From: Gnetum montanum
Lineage: Eukaryota > Streptophyta > Gnetopsida > Gnetales > Gnetaceae
Length of the DNA stretch: 64,000 bases
Assembly: GCA_015680685.1 (NCBI GenBank)
Contig: MNCI01023302.1
Coordinates: 1,695,589-1,759,588 of the forward strand
Direction: 5' to 3'
This document shows positions 34,039 to 46,659 of the stretch, in pieces. The notes beneath the pieces are model-generated. The model saw nothing but the letters and a program-made list of their open reading frames with translations, made no database searches and had not been told where the DNA came from. The first letter of the stretch is position 1; each line of letters begins with the position of its first letter. The position numbers were made by a program, and so were the translations under genes.

Positions 34039-35028
34039 TATTTCATGTTGTATTTAATGTTTAGATTGATTTTTCAATGACTAGATTTTACCTTATGATT
34101 ATGTCATTGATTAATGAAGCATTAATTTTTTTATGGTATCAGGAAGTGAGTCCACATCATCCACCTATTCCACTCAATTCTATGAGGTTTTTCATCTTGG
34201 AAGCATGAGGTTCCTTCATAATAATAACTTAAAAAGAATCAATGATCTTGGTACTTAACCAACTTAGAATAGACCAAGTGGAATGGACAAGGATGTGGCT
34301 TCAAGGGTATTTACTACCTTTTGTATCCAACTTGCTTCTTCAGTTTTGTGGGTGTTCTCATTGATCTCTAACCACTCATACCATCAACCATAACAAAAAG
34401 CATGTCTTTGCATGGTGTGATTCCCATGACATTAAAACAAAGAAACAAACAAAAAGCATGGACATTTAAAACACACCCCTTAGACATAATAATGGGCTAC
34501 AAGCACTGGTTATGGGTCTAGAAAGACATGTTACCCATGCCTAAAGACATCCCTCTAACTAAGGTCCTTCCCATCTTCTTGCTTCTCTTTTCTTCTCTCC
34601 TTGGAGTGGTGGTTGTACTTTGGGGGTAGTCCTAAACTCTTGTTGACTTTTGGGGGTGGTTCAATTTTTAGAGTGCAGAAACCTTCCAAAACACTCATCT
34701 AATTCAGCTCTTTCTTTGATCCCCTAGCTACCAGAGGTAAGCTTTACATCATGGGGCTCACAAACCTTTGATTTGTGATGAAAAATTTTCAAAATTTTTC
34801 TAACTCCCAAAGGGTTACACTTAAAAATAATATTAAAATACTCATATTAAATAGGATTTAACCTCACAAATAAACTCTAGTAGTAGATTATTGAAATAAT
34901 ATTATAATAAGAACTAACCAAGATCATAAAAAAAAACCCAAGTGTAACTCAATCCAATAAGAAAGGTATCAAGGGAACTAAGGGGTATAAACTAAATCAC
35001 TAATCTAGGGTTATATTTGTGATTGTAG
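34039..35028. other. Spacer between pol and extra ORF of the Athila-type element
   Basis: No domain was recognised. The segment lies between the copia insertion and the MAPKRG ORF, equivalent to the spacer at 13255-14955 in the other copy. Confidence 0.5.
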
Positions 35029-37838
35029 ATGGCACCAAAGAGAGGAACACTAGCAAGAGGAACTTCCTAGCTAAGGGAGAAGCAGCCATGAGGAGGAAGG
35101 AGCCATCAACAACAACCACAGTTGCCCTAAGAATAATTGGCCAAAGCAACACATGTAACAAGAGCTCTTCAAGAGAAACCTAAAGTGGAATCTATTTGGT
35201 AGGTTTCCACTATAGAGACCAATCAATCCAAGCAATATGAAGCTCCAAGGCCAAGGCCTAACATCAAAGTCACACTAATGGGGGCCTACTTAGAAAGAAT
35301 CAGAACCAAGAAGATCCAAAGTTTGATTCTCCAAGAATTGAACTTTGTACCCTTTTTGGAGTTACCACCTTAGGAAGTCTGTAAGCAATTATAGGGGTCT
35401 TTCATGTGGCTAGTTCTCTCCTCTAGTGGAGAATGTTACATGGAGGAGACCTACCTATTTTGGAACAATTAACAAGGAGACACATTTGTCAAAATCAAAG
35501 ATATTACAGTCTCCTACTTGGTTGAGTCCTTTGTAGAGGCCCTTGGTTTGCTTCACACTAGACCAACGTTGGTAGAGATCTTGACCCAAGTAGATCTAGA
35601 GGTTAAAAAAGAGTGGGTCTAGCACTGCTATCAGGTGAACTGTAAGGAGTATAGTGCACTCACAAATGTGGAACATGAATACTTCAAAATTGTGGCCTAT
35701 CACCTAAACCTCATGGTGAGGCCAAGCAAGATCACAACCTTCTCTACCCTTATGTGCACCACTCTAAGTAGCAAGTTCCCTTTCAACCTTCCATAGCTTA
35801 TCTATTTGGAGATAGAGAAGCAATTTAGAAAAAATGAAAGAGCATAGAAGACACTCCCCTTTCCATGTGTCATCAGAAAAATTTGAAAAAAGGAGGCATT
35901 GTGCACTATGCCAATGATATGGTTCATCATGCTCTTGCTAAATCCTAGTAAGAGACAATGAAGGATAAGACAGTAGAAAAGTTGTAGAAAGAGGAGAGGC
36001 CACCACCACCACCTATAGAAGAAACCACACCAGAGGCACTGGTAGCTGCAAAAAGGCTCTAGAAACTTTGTGAGTAGTAGCTATAGCATCAACAAGGCTC
36101 AATAGGTGGTGGGGAACCATCAGTTTACCATCCAACCCTAAGCCATCTTAATGAGATCACAAGGACCATCAATTAGCTAGAGGAAACTATCTAGTTGTTT
36201 TCAACACAACGAAACTAGGTTCTTGTAGGACCAAATCCTAGTGCCAGGGAAGTTACCATGTCCATCCCTAGATAGGTATTTCTTGAAATTTCTAGGAAAG
36301 CCAAAACTTTCTTAGTCCACTTGGAGGAAGGTAAGGGATAACTATTTTTTTAATGCAGCATTGAGGATAGAAGAAAGTAGTAGAGGCGATGGTTGATATG
36401 GTAGCAAAGGTCCTACACACTCTTGCAACATTCATGCAAGACATTGCCATGATGACAAATATTCAAACATCCACAAGATCAAAAATTGGTCGATTGGATG
36501 TAGCCTAAAATGAAGAAGTATTAGAATGACTAGTGGAATCCAAGAAACCACTTTCAAAGATCTTTGATCTACTAGACAAGATTATTACAACCTAGTCAAA
36601 GCTACTAGAGATGAAGGGCAAACTCCTCATCACTAATGGCCAACTAAAGATAGCCACCATGGAGAACCAACAGTTGGTTATCGAGGTTGTAGATTTCTAG
36701 GCCTGTCCCTCTAACCTTGCTATTCTTAACCCAAAGCTCATGAGGAATGAAGCTTTTCAACAGCTTCAACATAGAATAAGGTAGGTTAAGAATGCAAAGG
36801 AGATGGTAGTCTTTGATGCATCCTTGTCAAAATTCATGACCTCTAACATCAACAAGGACTTGTCACAAGTCCACAAGGAAAAGTTAGTTTTTACCAAGGG
36901 TATTCATTGCCTATGAAATGTTGTACAATAGAAAGACTAGATGGTCAAATTTGTTCAATAATAATAGGAGTAGCTACCTAAGGTAAATATTGATATGAGG
37001 AGGTTGGAAGCATAGAATAGGAATCTCTGGATAGAGGAAGTCCAAGCAATTTGTCAGAAAATGGTCATCAAGGTAGCTGCCTGGGAAAATGAGACCCTAA
37101 AATTTGAATAAGTTAAGAATCATTGCAGGGACCAAGTTGGGCTCCTCAAGGAGGTAAATGAAAAAGAAATACAATTGGCCAAGATGAATATGAACAAGAC
37201 CCTCCAACAACTCTAGCAAAGAGGCAACATGTGGTAGTCAATCTTTAATGGCTTAAGCACATACAATAAGGTACAAATATGCCTAAAGGAGTTACAAATT
37301 TAAGGAGATGATGGAGTATATGGAGCTTTCCAACCTTTGTTATGCAAACTTGGCTATGCTAATAGCAGGGAGACTAAGGATCAAATTGGAAAAGAAGATG
37401 ACCATTTCCTACCTCTTGTACAAGGTGGAATTTAAGCATCACAAGAAGACTAAGCAACAGCTAGAGATAGATAATGCCAAGCTTGAAGTTATTAGGAGCA
37501 GATTTATAGACCAATGATTTGTTGCTAAGAACCTAACTAGAAAGATGAATGACTATCATGAGCTGTAGAACCTTATAAAGATGTTTGACCTTAAACGTAA
37601 ATAGTTTGTAGCATGGTTTGACAATGTTAAGGAGTTCTTTCCTGCAAAACTATGCCCATAGGATATACCTACACTAGCCCACATTGGTAAAGCTATGTGA
37701 ACTACCTACAACACATGTGACCAAGAGGAGAAGATGAAAATACTATTGGATGCTTTCAAACTTCCTCCAGTAGCAGTAGTAGTAGAAGGTTAGCCTTAGC
37801 CACCTTCACCATCACAAGCCCTAGAACCTGGAAAATGA
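35029..37838 (+). pseudogene. Extra 3' ORF of the Athila-type element (MAPKRG protein), broken
   Basis: The frame opens MAPKRGTLARGTS at 35029 and can be followed to about 37838 through many stops. The first third holds globular stretches (LILQELNFVPFLEL, GLLHTRPTLVEILTQVDLEV, VEHEYFKIVAYHLNLMVRPS, SKFPFNL, LPFPCVIRKI) resembling the PF20167-type domain of plant retrotransposon extra ORFs (from memory). The last third is a long Lys/Glu/Leu/Gln-rich coiled-coil-like region with a Pro-rich tail. It follows pol and precedes the polypurine tract. The protein is shared with the element at 10480-13254. Athila elements carry an env-like ORF in this place; no signal peptide or membrane segment was seen here. 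Confidence 0.62.
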
Positions 37839-38102
37839 CCTTCAACATCATAAGAGCCTCCACCTCCAAGCACTATTTGAGAATTCCCCTAATCTTTGGC
37901 AACTTAAGGAAACTTGCTAAAAGTTTTATAATAGTGTTCAATTTTGTTTTCATGGATACCAATTTTATAATCCTATACAATTTATCACTCAAATTCGATC
38001 AATCATTTAGTCTATTTATCTTTAATTTAATAAATTCTATACTCCCCTAAATCTTTTAAAAAGCTCAATCCTACTTTTGTTCACTCAAGTATGAGTTTTC
38101 AA

Positions 38103-38116
38103 TTAGTCATGGGGGA
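38103..38116 (+). other. Polypurine tract
   Basis: TTAGTCATGGGGGAT directly precedes the 3' LTR start at 38117. A second near-copy (TTAGTCATGGGGGAGA) is at about 27507-27522 after pol. Confidence 0.7.
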
Positions 38117-38864
38117 TGCTGAGGTGTCATATACAAGCTACATCAAGGAGCATGCATTGACGTAGCCCCAACGCCATATACCCATGTGTAGACACAAATG
38201 TGTTGATGCTAATGTAGTTAAAACCTATATAAATGCATGCACCAACTACATTTATGACATGTTAAGTCCATAGCTTAGCAATATAAGCAATATTTCTAAC
38301 AATGATTACATCACTTGGATAGTTTGATCTTTCTTATTTGTAGTTTACTTTTAATGCATTTTACATTCCTCATCTTAAGTAATTAATAAATCTAATCATG
38401 AACACATAAGTACAACCACTTTTAGCATAACATATAGTGCTTGGTAATCCCAGTAGTGACCATTTGGTATGCCTAGTAATCATCACTTGGTAACCCAGTA
38501 GCATTAATGTTAGTTTAGGATTTGTATAGTAAGTGGGGATGATTACTTATGTTAGGATAGTTAGTCATTAGAATAGATGAGTAGTTAATAGTCAATCATT
38601 AAACCATCGTTTACTCACCTTGCACTCAAAATAAAAATATATAAAAATACCAACAAAAATAAATATCACAAGCCTTAACTCAAATTTAACCATATGCATA
38701 GATAGCACAAGTGTGAGTTGGGAAGACAATGATCACATGACCCCTTGATTTATAGTTTATGACTATAGGCAAATGTAGGAACTAAGTTTATGAAATTTGA
38801 TTGGATCACTAGTACACGCTTTTGATTTGAATGGTTGAGCATAGGGTATACTCGCTTCTCATCG
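38117..38864 (+). repeat. 3' LTR of the 20.2-38.9 kb element
   Basis: A 748-bp LTR aligning with 20198-21089 but carrying deletions. It starts TGCTGAGGTGTCATATAC and ends CTTCTCATCG, where the expected final CA is CG. TATATAAA is at 38226-38233, and the CTTGGTAAYCC...AGTAG repeats are at about 38437-38505. Confidence 0.87.
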
Positions 38865-38869
38865 AAAAT

Positions 38870-41800
38870 CTTAAGGTATTTCATTATGTTTCTACATTTA
38901 CTATTGTTTCAAATGTTTTTTATCAGACAATGCTTTTTATTTATTAGTCACATGGATTATGACATAGATACTAAGCTTGAAAAATCAAGGATGAGAACCT
39001 TTTGCCCACATCTCAATGTTATTTTTATCATGGAATGTTCAAGGTCTTTCTGATAGGTCCCAAGCGAAGATTATTAGGGAGTATCTCTAAAACTAACATT
39101 TATCTCTAAATTTTCTTTTCCTACAAGAAATTAAAATTTCAACTCATGATATTAGTTTTCTTGGTAGATGCATTTCAAAAAATTGAATTATTTATTTTGC
39201 ATCTAATGAAGTTAATAAAGTAGGTGTTGTTATTCTTGTTAATACAAATTAGACTAGTAAATATTCAAATTCTGGTTTTGATAACCTTGAAAGTGTTATT
39301 TGGATTATTTGTCATAGTGAATATGGTGACCTTAAACTCTATAATATTTATGTTCCTAATAATTTGAAAGATCGACTAGAGGTTTGGAAATATCTTCTAT
39401 TTTTGCCTAAAGTTTCTTGGATTATTGGAGGTGATTTCAATATGGTTGAAAGTCATTTAGATAAACTTGGTGGTCTTTTACCTAATATGTATTCTCATGA
39501 AAAAACAAGAAGATTGGTGCAATTTCAAAGGTAAAAATTTTCTTTCTAATGTTAGCTCTTTATTCACATCTCATTCGAATGAGAAGAATTATATTTGGTG
39601 TAATTATCAACAAGAAAAAGATAGAATTTATTCTTTGATGTGATATCTTTTACATCTCTAATGTTTTCTTTTGAAAGCCTATAAGGGAATTAGAAGTGCA
39701 TACGGATGCTACTTTGTTAAATCATTTTTCTATTAACATTTTTATCTCTAGAATTAATTCTTCATCCTTTCAAAAGCATGAGCTTTTTCATATAAATGCT
39801 AGTATGTTCATAGGATACAATGGAAAAAATATTTTGAAATTTTTATGAACTACAAAAAAAATATATCTACTAGTGATATTAGTTGGATTAACTGATGATA
39901 ACAAACTACTTGTAGAGTCAAAGATTTTCCTTTGGGAAATAATTTGCTAAGCATAAAAATATAGCTAAAGAAGATCTTGTAGAATCTATCAAGCAAATGC
40001 AATTTCTACTAGACTAGAATCCCTTTGATTTTGAAACTCAAATAGCCTTGACTAAAGCTTGTTATGTTAAATAATGTTGAGGTACTTTTAAAGCTAAATG
40101 TACTTTCACTAAAAGTCATATGGGTTGGCTAAAAATTGAAGATTGACCTTGCAAGGAACTTTTTTAATTATTAAAAGGGAAAGGTTAAATACCTAAACCA
40201 AAATTACTTTATATAAATGATTTCATCATTAAAGATCTTGAGACTATTAACAATTTTTCGGAAAATCATCTTTCTTGTATTTTTCTTTCTCAATGTTTTA
40301 GAAATGAATTCTTCTAGGCCTAAAGTATGCATATTTCTCACCTTATAAATGAAACACATCCAAGTATTCTTACAGTAGAAATTACAGTGAAAAAAATTAA
40401 AGTAGCAGTCTTTAGTTTATCATATGATAAAGCTCTAGGTTTTGATGGTTTTCCTATTCAACTTTTTCATAAGCATTGGGACATTGTTAGAGATGATCTC
40501 TTTCATGTTTTCCAAGAAGCCATTAAAAAAGTTTCTCTTTGTAAAAACATTAATAAAGGTGTGATTCATATTCTTCTTAACAATGAAGATCTTCTACATA
40601 TTACTAATTGGAGACCTATTACTCTTCTTAACAATACTTATAAAATTTTAGCTAAATGCATAATTTGCTAAATTCAAAAGGTTATTTAAAAAAGCATTAG
40701 ACCTTAGTAGACTAGTTTTTTTAAAGGTAAACATTTCTATTACAAATTGGGAGGGAATGCAATGAGCTTCTAATACTAACCAAGACATTGCTTTTATTAA
40801 TCTAGATTATGTCAAAGCTTATGACAAGATTGAATGGAATTTCATTATTTGTTATCTCTATAAATGATAATTTGTTGATTATTTTATTTATGTTATTTGT
40901 ACCCTACTCACTAATGCTAATGCTCAAGTTGCTACTAGTTATGAATTAAATTCTTCCTTTCTTCTTAAACGATTAGTTTGTCAAGATTGTTCTCTAGCTC
41001 TCTATCTTTTTAGTATTTTTGTAGACTTTCTTTCACATAATCTACATCATGATCTATAAAGGAATTTCATTAAGAAAATCTTAATTAATGATTAATTATG
41101 TAATGGTTTAACATACACTTTCTAGATGATTCTTTTTATGATCAAAAATTTGTATAACATATCAATACTCTTTTAGCTAGAGTGAAGGATTATTGCATGT
41201 TATCTAGCTCTTAGATCAATTGGAAAAAATCTATTATTTATTGTAATGGAAATATTAATGAGTGGATTACTCTTAAGCCTTGGAAAATCTTGAAAAAGGA
41301 TTTTGTCTTCAAAATTTTAGGAATGCCTTTTTCTTTTGAGCCTAATCTTAATATTTAGTAGAATCATGTGGTTGGTAAAATTGAAAAAAGCTTGATGATT
41401 AGAAAGAAAATACACTCACTCTTTCTAGTAAAGTTTTAGTTATTAAGAAAATGCTTCAATCTACTAATGTTTATTACTCTAGTTGTTTGGTTCCTTCTAA
41501 AACTTATTATGGTAGAATTGATTGTATTATTGGTCAGCTTCTTTGTTCTACTAAGAAACATAGAAAAGCTTTTTTAGAGTTGCTTGGAATATTTAAACTA
41601 GTAGCATGAAAGATGAACATAGTCTCATTAATTATTATAAGCAAGGTATTTCTATTATAGGAAAATGGATTGAAAAGTGCATTAATGGAGATGATGTTTG
41701 GATGTTTCTTTTAAGAAATAGGGTTATGTAAGGAAAACCTAAAAATGATAATAGTTAGTCTTCTAATAACTTTCTTCACTCTCTTTTTTTACTCAAGTCA

Positions 41801-42780
41801 TTTCTATTCTAGGTTCCTTAATTTCTAAGAAAACTTAAAAGACATGATGCAAGCTTAATAAATAGTGAAATTAAAATCATATTATAATTTCAGTAGATAT
41901 GCTTAAGCAAATTAGCCCATGGTAGCTTCCTTTTAATAAAGGAGCTTTGGCTACTAATGCATCTAGATTATGTACCACTTGGAGTAGATTTGGTATCATT
42001 ATAGTTTCTTATGTACATATGCATGACAAATAAATTACTTGGAATGAAGCTTCTAGCCTCTATGGTTTGAATAGAAAGAGAAAAATGAATTTTGAACAAT
42101 TAATCTATAATCTTAAGTATTTATTTAAAGTTGACAATAATTTACATTAGGCTTTTCCAGATATTTTTTGAAAAGATGACATATATGTTTTTCTTTTTAA
42201 TTAGAATGTTACTTATGAGATTATTACAAAGAATGATTTTATTCATAACAAATTCAATAAGGCCTGGAGAATGAAAATTATCATTGCACTTTTAAATGAG
42301 GAAAATGAAAAATATTTAGAGTACCTACGTTTCCAAAAATTTATTTTTTTATGTTGTCTTATTCATCAAGGTCTTCCTATTATCATTCATCTTAAACATA
42401 TGAGAAATGTTTCTCCTCAATGTCTTCTTTGTATAAGTGAAGACTCATTTTCTTATGTTTTCTTAGTGTCATACTGCTTAGCATGCTTGGAAATTGACAT
42501 CTTGACTTTATAACTCTTAACCAAGCATTAATGAAGTCATTCTTGGTGATCAGCCTGCTTTGTCTACTTCATTTCTTTGCATTTGGAATTATTTTTGACC
42601 ACTTGTTCTCTACTCTATTTAGAAGCTTTGATGTGCAATTATTTTTCAATAGCAGGAGCATAACTATGACCTCTCTTCATGTGTCAAATATTACATTTTC
42701 AAAGATGTCGCTTTTCAACTACAACTTCCAGTAAAGAAGCTCCCAGTGAAAGCTGAAGAATTAATTTATTTTTTATAGTA
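38870..42780 (+). pseudogene. LINE ORF2 (endonuclease and reverse transcriptase) remnant
   Basis: This is an L1-type non-LTR element with domains in the usual order. The endonuclease lies at about 39010-39530 (SWNVQGLSDRSQAKIIREYL, LQEIK, WIIGGDFNMVE). Reverse transcriptase begins at about 40400 with SLSYDKALGFDGFPIQLF and ITNWRPITLLNNTYKILAK, continues with INLDYVKAYDKIEWNF at about 40800, and then the RQGCPLS-like segment near 40980. A zf-RVT-like Cys motif (SPQCLLCISEDSFSYVF) lies at about 42414-42465. Frameshifts and stops are frequent. The catalytic DD of the reverse transcriptase was not found intact. It continues the ORF1 remnant at 19300-20197. The 3' end may be the ATT repeat near 42775-42796. 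Confidence 0.8.
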
Positions 42781-42835
42781 TTATTATTATTATTTATGAA
42801 GCATCATTTTGTCAAGTATATCATTTTTTTTTTTG

Positions 42836-43819
42836 TGATATCATAGATGCTACATTGCAAATGCTATATCGTAGATGCTACATCACATTTACATTAACAC
42901 ATCTTAGTTAGCTCTTGCATCTACTATATTGGAAATGCTACATCTATAATGCTACATTACATCTGTTATAACTTAGCTGCATTAATACATCCTCATTGAT
43001 GCATCTCCATCGACGTAGCCAAATACATTAATTCATAAGCATCAATGCAATGTCTTTATTTTTTTTATAAATATGTAAGCATTCATAGTGTATTTGGTAT
43101 CATTTGGTCAATAGTGTATCCAAACTCTTGTAGTTTTCTTTCGTAATCTTAGCAAATAGCTAGTGAGTGCCGATAGTGTGAAGTTGAGTCAATTGTATGA
43201 TGTATTATTCAAGTGGCATTATACCTAAACATATTCTATGAACAAAAATAAGATCCAAATTGATTCATATTCATTGTAGCATTTTGATTTAAAATAGATT
43301 TATATTCAATACAATTTACTTTTTGTGTAGTTAGTTAATATATTTTCATGAAAATTAATCAATTAACGGAATGAGTGTAACCAGTTTCAAGTGTAAACAT
43401 GTATTCGCTTGGTAATCCTAGTAACTCTATTGCTTGGTTTGCCCAGTAGCAAAACACTTAGTAATCCAAGTAGTGGGTACATGAGTTTACAACATGTATG
43501 TAAGCTAAGAATGGACACTCATCACCCTTAGGATAGCCTAGGATTTATCTTTTTATTTTTAGTTAAACTAATTAAATTATTAATTTTTATGTTTTTATAT
43601 AGCTTAGTCATAGCTACACAACATCAATAATCATATGCCTCACTTTGGACTAAATCATACATGATAAAGCTACCACTAGTCTAAGTGAAAATACAACAAC
43701 CTATGATCAATGCTTAATGATCTAGATACCACACTAGTTCCATCTATAGAATTCAATTGGATTACATGTGAGTGCTTGTAATCAATATGTTAGGTGTAGA
43801 AGATACTCACTATCCATCA
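42836..43819 (+). repeat. 5' LTR of a further Athila-type element
   Basis: The 3' end (CACTATCCATCA at 43819) and the following primer site are clear; the start at TGATATC (42836) is inferred. A TATA-like ttttttataaatatg is near 43055-43070. Repeats of the CTTGGTAATCC..AGTA motif are at about 43408-43475. Short direct repeats of the TAGATGCTACAT type occupy about 42843-42960. Confidence 0.65.
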
Positions 43820-43841
43820 TTGCCATCGTTCTCAGGAATGG
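43820..43841 (+). other. Primer-binding site
   Basis: TTGCCATCGTTCTCAGGAAT directly follows the LTR end. It is a mutated version of the TTGGCACCGTTG-type site. Confidence 0.6.
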
Positions 43842-44099
43842 TGTTAGTGATCTACATTAGTTATATTATAAACAATTAGTGTAAAAGCATTAACAATTTA
43901 TTTATTAAAAATATTAATATTTTAAGCAAACTAAAAACATGTATTCTTTACATAGGATAGATAGTCCATCATACAATGATAACATTAGTAGGAGTAATGA
44001 TAGGATATATATTAAAGAGAATTGGAGTGAACTATAAGAAGTAAGGATTTCATATGCTCATTTTGACCCTTATTACATTCAAAGACTAGTTAAACTTTC

Positions 44100-46300
44100 A
44101 TGGATAATCCTATAGGGGATGGAACAACTTCTAGAATAAGGAGGATCTCAAGGCCTAGGACCTCCAACAAACCTAGAAAAGATGAACCAAGAAAGCATAG
44201 GGGAAGATATAGGAGCCATGGGAGTTTTCCTAATTTACAATCTTTCTTTTCATCTACATCATCTAGTTTTGATGAAGATGAACATAACTATGGAGATAGA
44301 GCCCCACTAACGAGACAATATGAAGATAAAAATATATATAAAAAACAAGATACAAGGTATCCAATGGAGCATAGATTAGACTACCACAATTGAAAAAATA
44401 AAAATAGAGATTATCACATGACATGTCTGATCATGATGAACCCTTGTTGGCTACTAGAAGCATGATATATGTCAACAAGGTAGTTAGAATACCCCATAGG
44501 CATTAAAGGAAAAGTTCCATCAAATAACTTGATATGAATAACATTTCTACATTTGATGGAGGCTAAAATTTTGATTCACAACATCATTTACCAAGCCTTC
44601 CACGATGCTTGCACCTTGCAAAATATTGAAAGTAAGTGGTAAAATCTTAAGCTCTTTCTTAGAATGCCAATAGAAAAAGTAGAAAGTTGTTATAGATCAT
44701 TGGAACTAAATTCAATCCATCGGTGATTCATAATGCTTAAGCTCTTCAGCAAAAAATACAGAACCTATTTAAGAGTATCTAATCTAAGAAACTAAATCCA
44801 AGGGTGGAAGCAAGGGTCATGAGTTTGTTGATGTAGCCTTGAACAAATACTACTCTCTACTACATAGATGCCTAGTCCATTGATTTTCATAAAATGAGTA
44901 GCTTCATCACATCATAGATGGACTTTGTAACAAAATGAGAGAGATCCTTAGGATCTATGCATAAGGAAGATTATTAGAGTTGAGAGCTTATTGGATACAA
45001 GGGATAATTGAATAGGTGGGAAAAAAAAAAAAGAGTTGTGCAAAAGAGAAAGTGTGGAGAAATATAACTAGGATCTAACCCTTTGCAAGAAGAAAATTCA
45101 TGTTTGTAACTAGGAAGGAGAGGTAACTCTTGATGAGATGATTTCACATAAAACCTTGCCAATGCACAAGTATATTTCTGAGATTAAAGCAAGGGTAAAT
45201 AAGATAAAAGAGTTGATGGATGAAAAAGTTACAACCAACTTGAAAATCATAGAAGAGAAGATAAAGCAAGTAGGATCAAGTAATCAAGATAAGAAGAGGA
45301 AAAAGAATGAGTAAATAGTTAAGGACATTTTATCAACATGAACATCCAACAAACTATTGTCCAATTATGTTACATCTACATGTGTTTGGGGCTTTCACTT
45401 TAAATCCCAAATTTGTGGAAAAGCAAATGCCTAGGAGATTACCTTATTCACAATGCAATTATAGACAGTCCTACAACCAACAATACTATCCAAGTAGGTC
45501 TCCTTCTCAACCTCAAAATTACTATCAATAACAATGGTAAAACCCACAATCATGAGGGATACCATTACTAAACCAAAATTATCCCTATTATGAGTTGAAT
45601 CCTTATGAATACTATGCTTAACAAGTTATTTCTCCTAATGGTTCTACTACCTATGCCTCAACTCAATACTACTATTACCCTCCTAAATACCATCAACCCA
45701 CAATATCTCCCATCGAATCACCATCCCAGGTCTCTCAGCATCCATCATATCTTCAATACTCTCAAACTTCTCTCCAACATAAGTCACCACAAGTAATGCA
45801 AGAAGAATTGACATCACAATCTCAACAAAAGAATGTCACTTGTGTTGTGAACATACAAAAGGATAATAGTACTAGTAGCCTTGAGCACAAGCCTAGAAAA
45901 TGTCATTTCTTAGGATATTTCCTACACATGTGAATAAAACTAGTAGACCTGCTAGCTCATCAAAACTAGCACAAGGACAACATGTGCAACCCCCTTCCTC
46001 ATAAAACTAATGCCTCCTAATCCTACACTAAATCCAACAATCATCACAACTCCATAAAAAAAACATAAAATTTGATCCTAACATGGTGGAGAGACAAAAA
46101 ATTTCCATGCATTACTACTAATAATAATGGATGTAGTTATGGGTCAAAAGTTCAAAGTATTGACATGATCCCTATACCAATCCACAACAGACTTAAGGAA
46201 CAAGTGTGTGACTAAAACCATGTCTAAACAATAGCCACTAAACCAAAAGATACCTAGTGGCTAGAAAATGAGAATACCAAACTATCCAAAATATGCATGG
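44100..46300 (+). pseudogene. gag of the 42.8 kb Athila-type element, broken
   Basis: An open 97-codon stretch (44100-44393) holds an Arg/Ser-rich segment with SFFSSTSSSFDEDE. It is followed by LDMNNISTFDGG at about 44533-44570, the Cys/His-type EHPTNYCPIMLHL at about 45338-45380, a long Tyr/Pro/Gln-rich tail (45420-45800), and a CVVNIQKDN...KPRKCHFLGYF segment near 45840-45930. All correspond to gag segments of the other copies. No pol was found downstream; the sequence decays into an unrelated minus-strand gene relic at 46323. Confidence 0.65.
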
Positions 46301-46322
46301 AAACATCCATTCCACGTATTAG

Positions 46323-46620
46323 TTGCTCCATGGAAGTTGTTCCCCATGGTCTGTTCCTAGGAGAAGCCGTTGTGAGGCTTCTAGACCCGCTAGATACATT
46401 AGTGCTTCAATGTACATGGCCACTACAACCCTAGCACCAAATTTTTCGCATGCACAAGCCATGCTTAAGCCACCTAGGTTGTGCCCCATCAATATCACTC
46501 CTCCAAGGACAAAATTTCTTGGGGATGCAAAGGTTCATTTCCAAAGGCCAGCAAATCCATGGCGATGGTACCATTGGAGGATGTCTTAATAAGGTACTTA
46601 AGCTTGAACCAGCATCAAGC
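46323..46620 (-). pseudogene. Methylesterase-like (alpha/beta-hydrolase) gene fragment
   Basis: On the minus strand one frame reads GVILMGHNLGGLSMACACEK and then FGARVVVAMYIEALM. This matches the nucleophile-elbow region of plant methylesterases and hydroxynitrile lyases, where the usual text is VGHSLGG followed by an A..EKFP..V.VAVF-type strand. The catalytic Ser is Asn here (about 46471-46487). Only about 70-100 codons are recognisable, with an in-frame stop upstream and no N- or C-terminal domain. The segment is less AT-rich than its surroundings. It is probably a gene piece carried in or trapped among retroelements. Confidence is moderate because the match is from memory. Confidence 0.5.
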
Positions 46621-46659
46621 ACTATGGTCGCTGATTTCTACTTGAGTGTTCAAACATAG

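Larger units (their letters stand above)
20198..38864 (+). mobile_element. Full-length, degenerate Athila-type Ty3/gypsy element with nested copia element
   Basis: The element is bounded by LTRs 20198-21089 and 38117-38864 and a perfect 5-bp target duplication AAAAT (20193-20197, 38865-38869). In order it has primer site, gag, protease, reverse transcriptase, RNase H, integrase, a 6.3-kb copia-like insertion, an extra ORF (MAPKRG), a polypurine tract and the 3' LTR. Without the insertion it would be about 12.4 kb, the usual Athila size. The lineage is judged from the reverse transcriptase stretch with FMDNFSTYG, ETNLKLN and MVQEGIMLG. Every frame has stops, and catalytic residues of protease, reverse transcriptase and integrase are changed, so it is dead. 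Confidence 0.9.
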
